NCBI GenBank assembly: GCA_016649925.1
Contig: JAENWO010000020.1
Location: 1 to 15,222 of the forward strand
DNA length: 15,222 bases
Source of the DNA: Actinomycetales bacterium
Lineage (GTDB): Bacteria > Actinomycetota > Actinomycetes > Actinomycetales > Beutenbergiaceae
Reading direction: 5' to 3'
Of the stretch, positions 6,365 through 14,408 are shown in pieces. Position numbers and translations under genes: made by a program. Under the pieces are notes generated by a model that saw only the letters and a list, made by a program, of their open reading frames with translations, had not been told where the DNA came from and did not search any database. Position 1 is the stretch's first letter. Every line of letters starts with the position of its first letter.

Positions 6365-7957
6365 ATGATCAGGCAACAGGCACGGAGGATGGGCCGGGGC
6401 GCGATCGGCGCGACCCTTGGCGGTGTGCTGCTGCTCTTCATCGCCGCGTGCGGTGCAGGCGGCGACCCGAGCGACACCCCCGACGAGTCGACGGGAGGCG
6501 CCGCCCCGACGTCGGACCGCGCGGCCGAGAACAAGCTCGTCCTGATCGCCTTGCAGGACCCGGGCACGCTGGACTACGTCAGCAACAACCTCACGGCGCT
6601 GATCCTGTGGCTGCCCGGCAACGTCGTCGAGCCCCTGATCTCGTTCAACGGTGACGGCGAGCCCGAGCCGGGGGTCGCCGAGTCCTGGGAGATCAGTGAG
6701 GACCAGACGACCTACACGTTCACCCTCCGCGAGACCAACTTCTCCAACGGCGAGCCGGTCACCGCCGCCGACGTCGTCTACTCGCTGACGACGATGCAGG
6801 AGAGCCCGATCGCCACCTACGCGGCGCCGTACGAGGCGGTCGCGTCGATCGAGGCGACGGACGAGCGCACCGTGACCGTGCAGCTCAGCCGTCCGAGCCA
6901 GTCCTTCTTCCGCGGCATGGGCGGGATGTCCGCGCTCATCCAGCCGGAAGCCTCGGCAGGCACCATCGCGACGGACCCGATCGGCACCGGTCCGTACGTG
7001 CTGGACGAGTACGTCACGGACTCGCGTCTGACCTTCTCGATCAACCCCGAGTACTGGGGCGAGATGCCCAGCCTCGAAGAGGTCGAGGTCCGGATCATCC
7101 CCGACGGAACCGCGGCCCTCAACGCGCTGCGCGCGGGTGAGGCGGATGCCTTCCCGGTCATCACGATCGACCTGTGGGAGCGGCTGACCACCGAGGGCTA
7201 CGGCGACGACTTCAACCTCATCACCTACCCCCAGGGCGGCGAGATGCTTTACGTCACCTTCAACACGACGCAGGCGCCGTACGAGGACGTCGAGCTGCGG
7301 CGCGCCCTTGCCGCGTCCTTCGACCGCCAGCAGTTCATCGACGCCTTCAACGCTCCGTGGGGCGCCACGGCCACCTGTGGCTACGGCTTGGAGAACACCC
7401 CGTGGTACACCGAGGAGAGCGCGGACACCTGCCCGGCTCCGTTCGACGTCGAGGCAGCGGCAGCGGACCTGCAGGCCGCCGGGTACGCCGGTGAGGCGCT
7501 CGAGTTCACCTCGCTCAGCGACGTCGCGGACCTCTCGCTCCCGGCCGACCTGCTCATCGCGCAGCTGCAGGGCGTCGGCGTGGAGGTCGAGCGCAACGCG
7601 CTCGACCTCGCTCGCTACGCGCAGGTGATCTTCCAGGGTCGTCCTCCGCAGTTCGGGGTCACCGTCATGTCCGACCCGGCGCCGATCACGCAGTTCGCGT
7701 GCCCGGACGAGTCACAGATGGGCTGGACGACGTACTGCAGCCCGGAGATGACCGACCTGATGAACCAGGCGGACGCGGCCCAGAGCGTCGAGGAGTACGA
7801 GGCCCTCATGAATCAAGCGAGCGACGTCCTCAAGGAGGACGCCGTCATCGTGCCGCTGCTCGCCAAGAGCGGCGTCGGCCTGTGGCACCCTGACCTCCAG
7901 GGCTGGCAGGAGCCGCAGATCCTGGTGGACATCCAGTTCGCCAACCTGCACTGGTGA
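6365..7957 (+). CDS. ABC transporter substrate-binding lipoprotein, family 5 (DppA/OppA type)
   Basis: A 530-residue extracytoplasmic solute-binding protein of the peptide/nickel family. The N-terminus is a lipoprotein signal: basic MIRQQARRMGRG, a hydrophobic stretch GVLLLFIAA, and the lipobox IAAC, with C29 as the lipidated residue. A low-complexity linker follows to about residue 58. PGVAESWEISEDQTTYTFTL and GEPVTAADVVYSL are classical family-5 segments, as is the GTGPYVLDEY region. It captures the substrate outside the membrane and passes it to the two permeases downstream. The start is ATG 6365 with GAGAGG seven bases upstream. The gene is first in the transporter operon behind the tandem-operator promoter and is separated from the permeases by a strong hairpin. 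Ligand identity (peptide, opine, N-acyl amino acid or other) cannot be decided from the sequence. Confidence 0.93.
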   Translation: MIRQQARRMGRGAIGATLGGVLLLFIAACGAGGDPSDTPDESTGGAAPTSDRAAENKLVLIALQDPGTLDYVSNNLTALILWLPGNVVEPLISFNGDGEPEPGVAESWEISEDQTTYTFTLRETNFSNGEPVTAADVVYSLTTMQESPIATYAAPYEAVASIEATDERTVTVQLSRPSQSFFRGMGGMSALIQPEASAGTIATDPIGTGPYVLDEYVTDSRLTFSINPEYWGEMPSLEEVEVRIIPDGTAALNALRAGEADAFPVITIDLWERLTTEGYGDDFNLITYPQGGEMLYVTFNTTQAPYEDVELRRALAASFDRQQFIDAFNAPWGATATCGYGLENTPWYTEESADTCPAPFDVEAAAADLQAAGYAGEALEFTSLSDVADLSLPADLLIAQLQGVGVEVERNALDLARYAQVIFQGRPPQFGVTVMSDPAPITQFACPDESQMGWTTYCSPEMTDLMNQADAAQSVEEYEALMNQASDVLKEDAVIVPLLAKSGVGLWHPDLQGWQEPQILVDIQFANLHW

Positions 7958-7962
7958 GCGCC

Positions 7963-8000
7963 GGTCGCCCGGGCGTGCCTTACGGTACGCCCGGGCGACC
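7963..8000 (+). terminator. Strong GC-rich hairpin between the binding-protein and permease genes
   Basis: GGTCGCCCGGGCGTGCC (7963-7979) pairs with 7984-8000 across a TTAC loop: 17 pairs with one G-T wobble and no bulge. It lies six bases after the stop of the binding-protein gene. No T-run follows on the plus strand, so a full intrinsic terminator is doubtful. A partial terminator or a 3' stabiliser of the binding-protein message, as is common in ABC operons, is more likely. The next gene begins 77 bases later, with its own AGGAG. Confidence 0.8.
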
Positions 8001-8076
8001 ACCCACCGGACAGACGGGGGACGTCGGGCCATGACCGGCCGCTCCCGAGACCCCTCAGCCCTCGGACAGGAGACGC

Positions 8077-9024
8077 ATGCTGGTCTTCCTCGCGCGGCGC
8101 TTCACATTCTTTGTGCTGGCGCTGATCGCCTCATCGATCCTGATCTTCTCCTTGATCAGGATCGCCGGGGGCAACGTCGCCGCCGTGATGCTCGGCAAGG
8201 CGGCCCGACCGGAGGCCATCGACGAGCTGATGGCCGAGCTCGGCCTTGACCGGCCCCTCCCCGTCCAGTACCTCGACTGGGTCGGCGGGATGCTCCGGGG
8301 AGACCTGGGCACGTCCTTCCGCACCGGCGAGTCCGTCACGGCCCTGCTCGTCGACCGACTGCCGGTGAGCGTCCCGCTCGCACTGGGCGGAATGGCCCTC
8401 GCGCTCCTCGTGGCGCTGCCCATCGGCACGTACGCCGCGACCAAGGCGGGCAGCCCGATCGGTACCTTCGTGGCCATGGCCAGCCAGGTCGGCATCGCCG
8501 TCCCGGTCTTCTGGGCCGGCGTCCTGCTGTCCCTCTTCTTCGGGGTGCGACTCGGATGGCTGCCGACGGGTGGGTGGACCCCGTGGTCGACGTCCGTCAG
8601 CGGGGCGGTCCAGTCCTTGATATTGCCGGTGACCGCGCTCGGCATGGTGATGGCGGCGACCCTCAGCCGGTACACCCGGACATCCGTCCTCGACGTGATG
8701 AACGAGGACTACGTACGCACGGCCAGGGCATCCGGGATGACCCGGGGTGGTGCGCTCATGCGAGTCGGCCTCCGCAACGCGTCGCTGCCGCTGGTCACGG
8801 TCGTCGGACTGCTCGCTGCCGAGCTGATCGGCGGCACAGTGATCATCGAAGAGGTCTTTTCGCTCCCCGGCCTGGCGCGCATGATCCTCAGCTCGGTGAG
8901 TGCGCGTGAGGTGATCGTCGTCCAGAGCGCCGTGATGGTGATCGTCGCCTTCGTGATGGTCGTGAACCTGATCGTGGACGTCCTGTACGGCGTTCTCGAC
9001 CCGCGCGTGAGGGTGGCCCGATGA
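8077..9024 (+). CDS. ABC transporter permease, DppB/OppB type
   Basis: A 315-residue inner-membrane subunit of the peptide-type importer. An N-terminal membrane helix (about 8-30, LARRFTFFVLALIASSILIF) is followed by the conserved LGLDRPLPVQYLDWVGGMLRGDLGTSF block typical of DppB. Further membrane segments lie at about 95-120, 130-155, 180-200 and in the C-terminal third. The cytoplasmic EAA-type coupling loop is DYVRTARASGMTRGGALMRVGLRNA, which docks onto the ATPases. The start is ATG 8077 behind AGGAGA at 8067-8072. Its stop overlaps the next start (ATGA), so the two permeases are probably translated together. Confidence 0.94.
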   Translation: MLVFLARRFTFFVLALIASSILIFSLIRIAGGNVAAVMLGKAARPEAIDELMAELGLDRPLPVQYLDWVGGMLRGDLGTSFRTGESVTALLVDRLPVSVPLALGGMALALLVALPIGTYAATKAGSPIGTFVAMASQVGIAVPVFWAGVLLSLFFGVRLGWLPTGGWTPWSTSVSGAVQSLILPVTALGMVMAATLSRYTRTSVLDVMNEDYVRTARASGMTRGGALMRVGLRNASLPLVTVVGLLAAELIGGTVIIEEVFSLPGLARMILSSVSAREVIVVQSAVMVIVAFVMVVNLIVDVLYGVLDPRVRVAR

Positions 9025-9932
9025 GCACTGCAGCGGACGGCATGATCACGGCCGGGGAGCTCGCGGGCCGCGGGCCCGATCCCGCCGGCGCGCGTCGCGG
9101 TCGACGTCGTGGCCAGGTCAACACGGGGCTGGTCGTCGGACTGGTGATGACCGTGACGTTCCTCGCGATCGCAGCCCTGTCGCTCGTCTGGACCCCTGCC
9201 GACCCGAACGCCGTCGCACCGGCCGACCGATTGCTGCCGTTCGGTTCGCCGGGCCACCTGATCGGCACCGACGCCCTCGGGCGAGACATCGCCAGCGCGC
9301 TCATGATCGGTGCCCGTACGTCGATCGTGGTCGCCGCCGGCGCGGCGCTGCTCGGGCTCGTGCTCGGCACCGTCGCGGGGCTCACCGCGGCGTCGGCCCG
9401 GCCCTTCGTGGACGAGACCGTGATGCGCGGGGCGGACATCCTGCTGTCCATCCCCGGGGTGGTGTTCGCGCTCGTGCTGGCGGCCACGGTCGGGGCCGGG
9501 GTCGGTTCGACGGTCTTCGCCCTGTCGGTCTTCTTCACCCCGTCGTTCACCCGGGTGGTCCGCGCGGCCGCGCTGCGGGTGCTCGGAGAGGACTACGTCG
9601 CCGCGGCCCAGCTGTACGGCCGCAACCGACTCTTCATCCTGGCGCGGCACGTGCTGCCCAACATCTTCTCCGTGCTCATCGTCCAGTTCACGCTGTACTT
9701 CGCCGTGGGGATCCTGACCGAGGCCGGCCTGTCCTACCTCGGAGTTGGCGTCAACCGCCCGGACATCTCCTGGGGGATGTTGCTCAAGGAGGCTCAGGAG
9801 ACCGTCGGAGTCGCCAGCCCGCTCGCCATCTGGCCCGGTCTGGCGATCGTGTTCGCGGTCCTGGGGCTCAACCTGCTGGGCGACGGACTCCGCGACGTGC
9901 TCGATCCTCGGCTCCGAAAGAGGGCCTCATGA
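9021..9932 (+). CDS. ABC transporter permease, DppC/OppC type
   Basis: A 303-residue second membrane subunit. It has a long basic cytoplasmic N-terminus (about 1-33, rich in arginine), a first membrane helix at about 34-57, then the DppC hallmark HLIGTDALGRDIASALMIGARTS and several more membrane segments. The EAA-type loop is DYVAAAQLYGRNRLFILARHVLPN. The C-terminus, GLAIVFAVLGLNLLGDGLRDVLDPRLR, is typical of the family. It pairs with the upstream permease to form the transmembrane channel. It overlaps both neighbours by ATGA. Confidence 0.94.
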   Translation: MSTAADGMITAGELAGRGPDPAGARRGRRRGQVNTGLVVGLVMTVTFLAIAALSLVWTPADPNAVAPADRLLPFGSPGHLIGTDALGRDIASALMIGARTSIVVAAGAALLGLVLGTVAGLTAASARPFVDETVMRGADILLSIPGVVFALVLAATVGAGVGSTVFALSVFFTPSFTRVVRAAALRVLGEDYVAAAQLYGRNRLFILARHVLPNIFSVLIVQFTLYFAVGILTEAGLSYLGVGVNRPDISWGMLLKEAQETVGVASPLAIWPGLAIVFAVLGLNLLGDGLRDVLDPRLRKRAS

Positions 9933-10912
9933 CCGATCAGCCAGTGCTCGACGTCCGCGGGCTGGTGGTGCGACGGGACGACCTGGTCGCGGTCCGGGGT
10001 GTCGACATCCAGGTGAGGGCGGGACAGCGCGTCGGGCTGGTCGGCGAGTCCGGGGCGGGCAAGAGCCTGACGGCACTCGCCGTGATGGGCCTGCTGCAGC
10101 TCGGCTGGACCACCGAGGGGCAGGTGCTGCACGACGGCGTCGACCTCACGCGGATCTCCGACCGCGCCTTCTCCAGCCGGCGGGGACGCACGCTCTCGAT
10201 GATCTTCCAAGACCCGTTGTCTGCGCTGAACCCCACGCAGCGCGTGGGCGCGCAGATCACCGGGGTGGTCCGGCGGCACACCGAGGCGTCGCGGGACGAC
10301 GCCCGTGCCCAGGCCCTCGAGCTGTTCACGCAGATGCACCTGCCGCGACCTGAGCAGATGCTCCGCGCCTACCCGCACGAGCTCTCTGGCGGCCAGCGCC
10401 AGCGGGTGATGATCGCGATGGCCATGGCGTGCTATCCGCAGCTGATCATCGCCGACGAGCCGACCACGGCGCTGGACGTCACGGTGCAGAAGCAGGTGCT
10501 CCGACTGCTCGATGCGGCGGTCCAGGACCGCGGCAGCGCACTTCTCCTGATCACCCACGACCTGTCGGTGATCGCCGCCATGTGCGACCACGTCCTGGTG
10601 ATGTACGGGGGCCGGGTGGTCGAGGAGGGACCGGTGAGGGAGGTCCTCCGCTCGCCGCGGCACCCGTACACCAAGGGTCTGCTGGAGTCCCAGCCGACCC
10701 TGGACAACATCGAGCTGGAGGGAACCGCGAGGTTGCCATCGATCCGCGGCAACGTTCCGTCGCTGCACGACATGCCCACCGGCTGCGCGTTCCGCACGCG
10801 GTGCGACCGCGCGACCGCGCAGTGCGAGGTCGTGCCGGTGCTCGAGGGTGACGCGTCGCGTGCCGCGTGCTGGCACCCCGAGCCGGCGCTGTCCCAGGCG
10901 GGCAGGTCATGA
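9929..10912 (+). CDS. ABC transporter ATP-binding protein, DppD/OppD type
   Basis: A 327-residue cytoplasmic ATPase. Walker A is GESGAGKS (39-46), the Q-loop lies in MIFQDPLSALNPT, the signature LSGGQRQRV starts near 151, Walker B LIIADEP is near 171-177, and the switch histidine is in LLITHDLSV. The C-terminal oligopeptide-transporter extension carries four cysteines (C286, C292, C299, C314) in the usual GC-x5-RC-x6-C...AC arrangement. In some OppD proteins this arrangement has been linked to an iron-sulfur cluster; that role here is inference. ATGA overlaps on both sides place it firmly in the importer operon, where it forms a heterodimer with the next ATPase. Confidence 0.95.
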   Translation: MTDQPVLDVRGLVVRRDDLVAVRGVDIQVRAGQRVGLVGESGAGKSLTALAVMGLLQLGWTTEGQVLHDGVDLTRISDRAFSSRRGRTLSMIFQDPLSALNPTQRVGAQITGVVRRHTEASRDDARAQALELFTQMHLPRPEQMLRAYPHELSGGQRQRVMIAMAMACYPQLIIADEPTTALDVTVQKQVLRLLDAAVQDRGSALLLITHDLSVIAAMCDHVLVMYGGRVVEEGPVREVLRSPRHPYTKGLLESQPTLDNIELEGTARLPSIRGNVPSLHDMPTGCAFRTRCDRATAQCEVVPVLEGDASRAACWHPEPALSQAGRS

Positions 10913-11736
10913 GCGCCGAGACCCACGGGGTTCCGATCATCGCGGCGAGCGGCGTCTGCCAGGAGTACAAGCTCGCTCGCAGGACACTGCTCGGACGCCG
11001 TGAGCGGCTCGCCGCGCTGCAGGACGTCAGCTTCCACGCTATGCCCGGCGAGGCGGTCGGCGTGGTGGGGGAGTCCGGCTCGGGCAAGTCGACGCTCACC
11101 CGGCTGCTGGTCGGCCAGGAGCGCCCCACCGCAGGTGTGATGGAGCACGAGGGACGTGACCTGTGGTCACTCGACCGCGACGGGCGGCAGGAGTTCCGGC
11201 GCTCCGTGCAGGTCGTGCTGCAGAACCCTCGGTCGTCGCTGGACCCCCGGATGCGGGTGGGCAGCTCGTTGCTCCAGCCGCTGCGCGCGCTGCACGTCGA
11301 GGTCGACATGGCAGCCCGGGTGCGCGAGGTGCTCGAGCAGGTCGGCCTCGGGACAGACGTGCTGTCCAAGTACCCGCACGAGTTCTCCGGTGGCCAGCTG
11401 CAGCGCATCGCCATCGCGCGGGCCCTCATGCCGCACCCCAAGGTCGTGATCGCCGACGAGCCGGTGTCGGCGCTCGACGTGTCGATCCAGGCACAGGTGC
11501 TCAACCTGCTCAAGGACCTCGTCACGGAGCTGGGCCTCACGCTCGTGCTCATCGCGCACGACCTCTCGGTGGTGGCGTACACGACGAGCCGGGTCGCGGT
11601 GATGTCTGGCGGCCGGATCGTCGAGACGGGCCGGCCCGCCGACCTCTTCCACCATCCGACGGCGGAGGCGACGCAGGCACTCGTCGACGCGGTGCTCACG
11701 GTGGAGAACGGCCTCGCAGGGAAGGCGCTCAGATGA
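10909..11736 (+). CDS. ABC transporter ATP-binding protein, DppF/OppF type (short C-terminus)
   Basis: A 275-residue partner ATPase. Walker A is GESGSGKS (54-61), the Q-loop is in VVLQNPRSSLDPRMRVG, the signature FSGGQLQRI is near 159, Walker B VVIADEP is near 178-184 and the switch histidine is in VLIAHDLSV. It is shorter than typical DppF/OppF, stopping soon after the HPTAEATQALVDAV helix, and it lacks the cysteine-bearing C-terminal extension that DppD keeps. That shape is not rare in the family and gives no sign of breakage, since the stop overlaps the next start as ATGA. ATG 10909 overlaps the upstream stop. With DppD it would power import. Confidence 0.93.
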   Translation: MSAETHGVPIIAASGVCQEYKLARRTLLGRRERLAALQDVSFHAMPGEAVGVVGESGSGKSTLTRLLVGQERPTAGVMEHEGRDLWSLDRDGRQEFRRSVQVVLQNPRSSLDPRMRVGSSLLQPLRALHVEVDMAARVREVLEQVGLGTDVLSKYPHEFSGGQLQRIAIARALMPHPKVVIADEPVSALDVSIQAQVLNLLKDLVTELGLTLVLIAHDLSVVAYTTSRVAVMSGGRIVETGRPADLFHHPTAEATQALVDAVLTVENGLAGKALR

Positions 11737-12506
11737 CCGCGGGACGACTTGCCGGACGGACGGCCCTGATCACCGGTGCCTCGCGCGGGATCGGCGCCGC
11801 CGTGGCGCGGGCCTTCGTCACCGAGGGGGCCTCCGTGGCGCTCGCGCACGAGGCGACGCCCGCGATGACCGACGCCGCGGAACGCCTCGCGAGGGAGCTG
11901 CGCGCCACGGGCGGCACCGCCGTCACGGTCGCGGGCGACCTCGCGGACCCCGAGGGGCCGGCGGTGGTGGTGGACAAGACCCGCGACCTGCTGGGACCCG
12001 TGTCCGTGCTGGTCGCGAACGCGGCGGCGGCGGGTCACCGCTCGCCGTACCAGGACATCTCGGTCCAGGAGTGGGATCTGGTCCAAGCCGTCAACACGCG
12101 TGGCACGTGGTTGCTCGCACAGGCAGCGCGGGACGACCTGATCGCGACGCGCGGCGCGATCATCACACTCACCTCCGTGATGGTGCGCACCGGTCAGCCG
12201 TGGGCCATGCCCTACACGGCATCGAAGGCCGCGATCCTGGGCATGACGCGGGCTCTGGCTCGTGAGCTGGGCCCGTACCACGTGCGCGTCAACGCGGTGA
12301 TGCCCGGCGCGATCCGTACCGAGAACGAGGTCGAGCTCGAGCCGGACGCGGATGTCGTCGCAGCCACGATCCTCCCGTTGCAGTCCCTGCCGCGGCGCGG
12401 TGTGGCCGAGGACCTCGCCGGCGCCTTCGTCTTCCTTGCCAGCGACGAGGCCTCGTTCATCACCGGACAGGTCATCAACGTCGACGGCGGCTGGGTGATG
12501 TATTGA
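11733..12506 (+). CDS. Short-chain dehydrogenase/reductase (classical SDR)
   Basis: A 257-residue NAD(P)-dependent oxidoreductase of the FabG-like classical type. The cofactor-binding motif TGASRGIG is at 14-21 and the NAAAAG segment starts at N96. The catalytic tetrad is N122 (VNTRGT), S149 (TLTSV), Y162 and K166 (YTASK). The C-terminus, FITGQVINVDGGWVM, is intact and typical. It interconverts an alcohol and a ketone, but the substrate cannot be told. It is the last gene of the transporter operon (ATGA overlap with the ATPase). In a catabolic locus with a lactonase-like protein it may oxidise a hydroxy intermediate. An aldose-epimerase remnant follows directly, so the original operon may have continued. 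Confidence 0.92.
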   Translation: MTAGRLAGRTALITGASRGIGAAVARAFVTEGASVALAHEATPAMTDAAERLARELRATGGTAVTVAGDLADPEGPAVVVDKTRDLLGPVSVLVANAAAAGHRSPYQDISVQEWDLVQAVNTRGTWLLAQAARDDLIATRGAIITLTSVMVRTGQPWAMPYTASKAAILGMTRALARELGPYHVRVNAVMPGAIRTENEVELEPDADVVAATILPLQSLPRRGVAEDLAGAFVFLASDEASFITGQVINVDGGWVMY

Positions 12507-12945
12507 CGCTCGTGCTCCGGTCGCGCACGCGCGGCGGCCAGTGCTGGTCGACGACGAGCGCCGGATCGGGCTGGCGGTCCCGCTGCGCGAGCCGTGGCCC
12601 TTCGGCGGGCAGCGCCACCAGCGGGTCGAACTCGACGTCGAACCACGGTGGCGGAACCAGCCGGTGGAGCCCGGCATCCCCGGTGAGCTGGGCGAGGACC
12701 TCGGGCGGCGTCCCTGGGACGACGTCTTCACGGGCTTGGCGGCGGCGCCCGCGCTGCGCCGGCCCGGCGGACCCCGGCTGGGTGTCCAGCGCGACGCCGA
12801 GGTCTGGATGATCTACGAGCAGCTCGACGAGGCACTGTGCGTCGAACCGCTCACCGCGCCACCGGACAGCCTGGGGACCGATCGCGCCCACGTCGTCGGG
12901 CCCGGCAACGATCTGAGCCTACGGATGCGCCTGGCCCGGGACTGG
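12499..12945 (+). pseudogene. Aldose 1-epimerase-like gene remnant (C-terminal part only)
   Basis: In the frame containing GTG 12541 the translation gives RVELDVEPRWRN, DDVFTGLAAAPAL, then WMIYEQLDEALCVEPLTAPPDSL and VVGPGNDLSLRMRLARDW. These follow, in order, the C-terminal half of aldose 1-epimerase (mutarotase-like) proteins: the DD.FTGL segment, the catalytic-glutamate region CVEP.T.PPD.L and the final PG..L.L.. strand. The N-terminal half, roughly 150 residues with the catalytic histidines, is missing: the frame is closed by a TGA at 12496 inside the SDR end. No ribosome binding site precedes GTG 12541. No stop follows the homology; the frame merely stays open antisense to the MFS gene. 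It is therefore a fragment left by a deletion at its 5' side. The assignment rests on motifs recalled by eye. Confidence 0.65.
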
Positions 12946-14268
12946 CTGCAGCCCGACCGCGCGCGGGGCGATCGCTATCACCGCCCGACGCTCGCGGTTG
13001 CGGAAGCGCACCGAGAGCCGGAGCGAGCCGTTGCGCGCCAGGACCAGTCCGACGGCGACGGCAGCCAGTGTCATGACGGTGCCGGACGCCAAGAGCGCGG
13101 TGCGTGCACCGAGCGCCTCGCTCGCCCAACCGACGGCAGGGCCGCCGATAGCACGCCCGCCCAGCTGTACCAGGAGGTAGACACCCATCACCCGACCCTG
13201 CAGGGCTTCGTCCACCCCGAGCTGGACGAGCAGGTGCGCCGCGATGAGAAGGAGCAGGGTGATCATCCCGACGCCCACCAGCGCGACGGCGAACGTCGCG
13301 GAGGTGGGAGCGAGGGATGCCGTCGCCAGCGAGAGGCCGAGCAGCCCGGCCATCGAGACGATCGTGCGCAGCCGCGTGAACCGGTATCGGGTCGCGGCCA
13401 CCGCCCCGAGCACCCCGCCGACCGCGATCATCGCGTTGAAGATGCCGAAGCCGCCCGCCCCGGAGCCGTACACCCGGTCCGCGAAGGCCGAGAGAATCAC
13501 CGACATGTTGAGCGCGACGATGCCCACGACGCCGACCAGGACGATCGACCAGAGGATCGGGGTCGCGCCGCGGACGTAGCGCAGGCCCGCACGGAGCTGA
13601 CCAGGTGCCCGCGCCAGGGTAGGCGCCAGGTGCAGGAGCCCCGGCCGGACCCGGCTGAGCATGACGACGACGACGACGCACCCCACAGCGTTGGCTGCGA
13701 ACGCCCAGCCCTCGCCGAAGCCGGCGATGACCGCCCCACCGACGGCGGGACCCACCAGGCCACCCAGCTGGAACACCGACGAGTTGATGCTGACGGCAGT
13801 CCGCAGGTGCTCACGGCCGACGAGCTCGGGCACGAAGACCTGGCGCGCCGGGCTGTCCACCGCGGTGACCAGCCCGAGGGCGAGGGCGACCGCGTACACG
13901 TGCTCGACCTGGATGGTTCCGGAGAAGGTGAGGATGGCCAGGGCGGCCGCGAGGACGGCCGCTGCGGACTGCGTCACGATCAGCAGCATCCGCTTGGAGT
14001 AGCGGTCGGCCAGTACGCCGCCGAACAGTCCGAACACCACGACCGGGGCGAACTGGAGGGTCGAGGTGATGCCGACCGCGGTGACGCTCCCGGTCAGGCT
14101 CAGGACGAGCCAGTCCTGGGCGATGCGCTGCATCCACACACCGGTGTTCGCGAACACCTGCGACGTCACGAACAGCCGGTAGTTGTGCAACCGCAGCACC
14201 GTGAGGGTCGCGCTCGGAGGTCGTGGAGCGGGTAGGCCGTCACGACGGGCACGGCGAGCCGAAGGCAC
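12919..14268 (-). CDS. MFS transporter (drug/siderophore-exporter-like) with a tail encoded by flanking remnant DNA
   Basis: A 449-residue integral membrane protein with about 12 hydrophobic segments. It begins LHNYRLFVTSQVFANTGVWMQRIAQDWL, the N-terminus typical of the EntS-like MFS_3 group of exporters. GGVLADRYSKR is the conserved loop-2/3 motif of the superfamily, and DSPARQVFVPELVGREHLRTAVSINSS follows as in that group. GTG 14268 has AAGG seven bases upstream. After the last membrane helix, ending near LARNG, comes a long basic tail. Its final residues and TAG stop (12919-12921) lie antisense to the epimerase remnant, so the native 3' end was probably lost and replaced. Its substrate is unknown. 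Its divergent LysR neighbour is a pseudogene, so its regulation may be altered. Confidence 0.9.
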   Translation of the reverse strand: MPSARRARRDGLPAPRPPSATLTVLRLHNYRLFVTSQVFANTGVWMQRIAQDWLVLSLTGSVTAVGITSTLQFAPVVVFGLFGGVLADRYSKRMLLIVTQSAAAVLAAALAILTFSGTIQVEHVYAVALALGLVTAVDSPARQVFVPELVGREHLRTAVSINSSVFQLGGLVGPAVGGAVIAGFGEGWAFAANAVGCVVVVVMLSRVRPGLLHLAPTLARAPGQLRAGLRYVRGATPILWSIVLVGVVGIVALNMSVILSAFADRVYGSGAGGFGIFNAMIAVGGVLGAVAATRYRFTRLRTIVSMAGLLGLSLATASLAPTSATFAVALVGVGMITLLLLIAAHLLVQLGVDEALQGRVMGVYLLVQLGGRAIGGPAVGWASEALGARTALLASGTVMTLAAVAVGLVLARNGSLRLSVRFRNRERRAVIAIAPRAVGLQPVPGQAHP

Positions 14269-14408
14269 AGGTCGACCTTTTTCTCGGGATTCGTGGAATG
14301 TTGGCGTCTGCCCTTTGACGTTATCTTGATGGACCGCCGTTCTGTAGACCTATATCGACTATAAGTAGCATTACGTTCGGCAATGAGTGGCTACTCGAGG
14401 AGAGCAAC
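14269..14408. promoter_or_regulatory. AT-rich divergent promoter region between the MFS gene and the LysR pseudogene
   Basis: This is the most AT-rich stretch of the right half. TATATC (14351-14356, plus strand) with TTGATG at 14326-14331 (19-base spacer) could serve the LysR side. TATAGT (read on the minus strand at 14363-14358) could serve the MFS gene, although no good -35 sits at 17 bases. CTATA occurs twice as a direct repeat (14350-14354, 14359-14363). GGAGAG at 14399-14404 is the ribosome binding site of the LysR relic. Neither promoter is certain. Confidence 0.4.

Noticed and set aside
10551..12731. A 726-codon open frame on the minus strand
   Set aside because: It lies antisense to two ABC ATPases and the SDR, all with clear catalytic motifs. 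Its translation is arginine/serine/proline-rich with no recognisable domain.
12541..14235. A 564-codon open frame on the plus strand antisense to the MFS gene
   Set aside because: Only its first ~130 codons resemble a protein (the epimerase remnant). The rest is a charged, low-complexity mirror of the MFS coding strand, as expected from GC-rich third positions.
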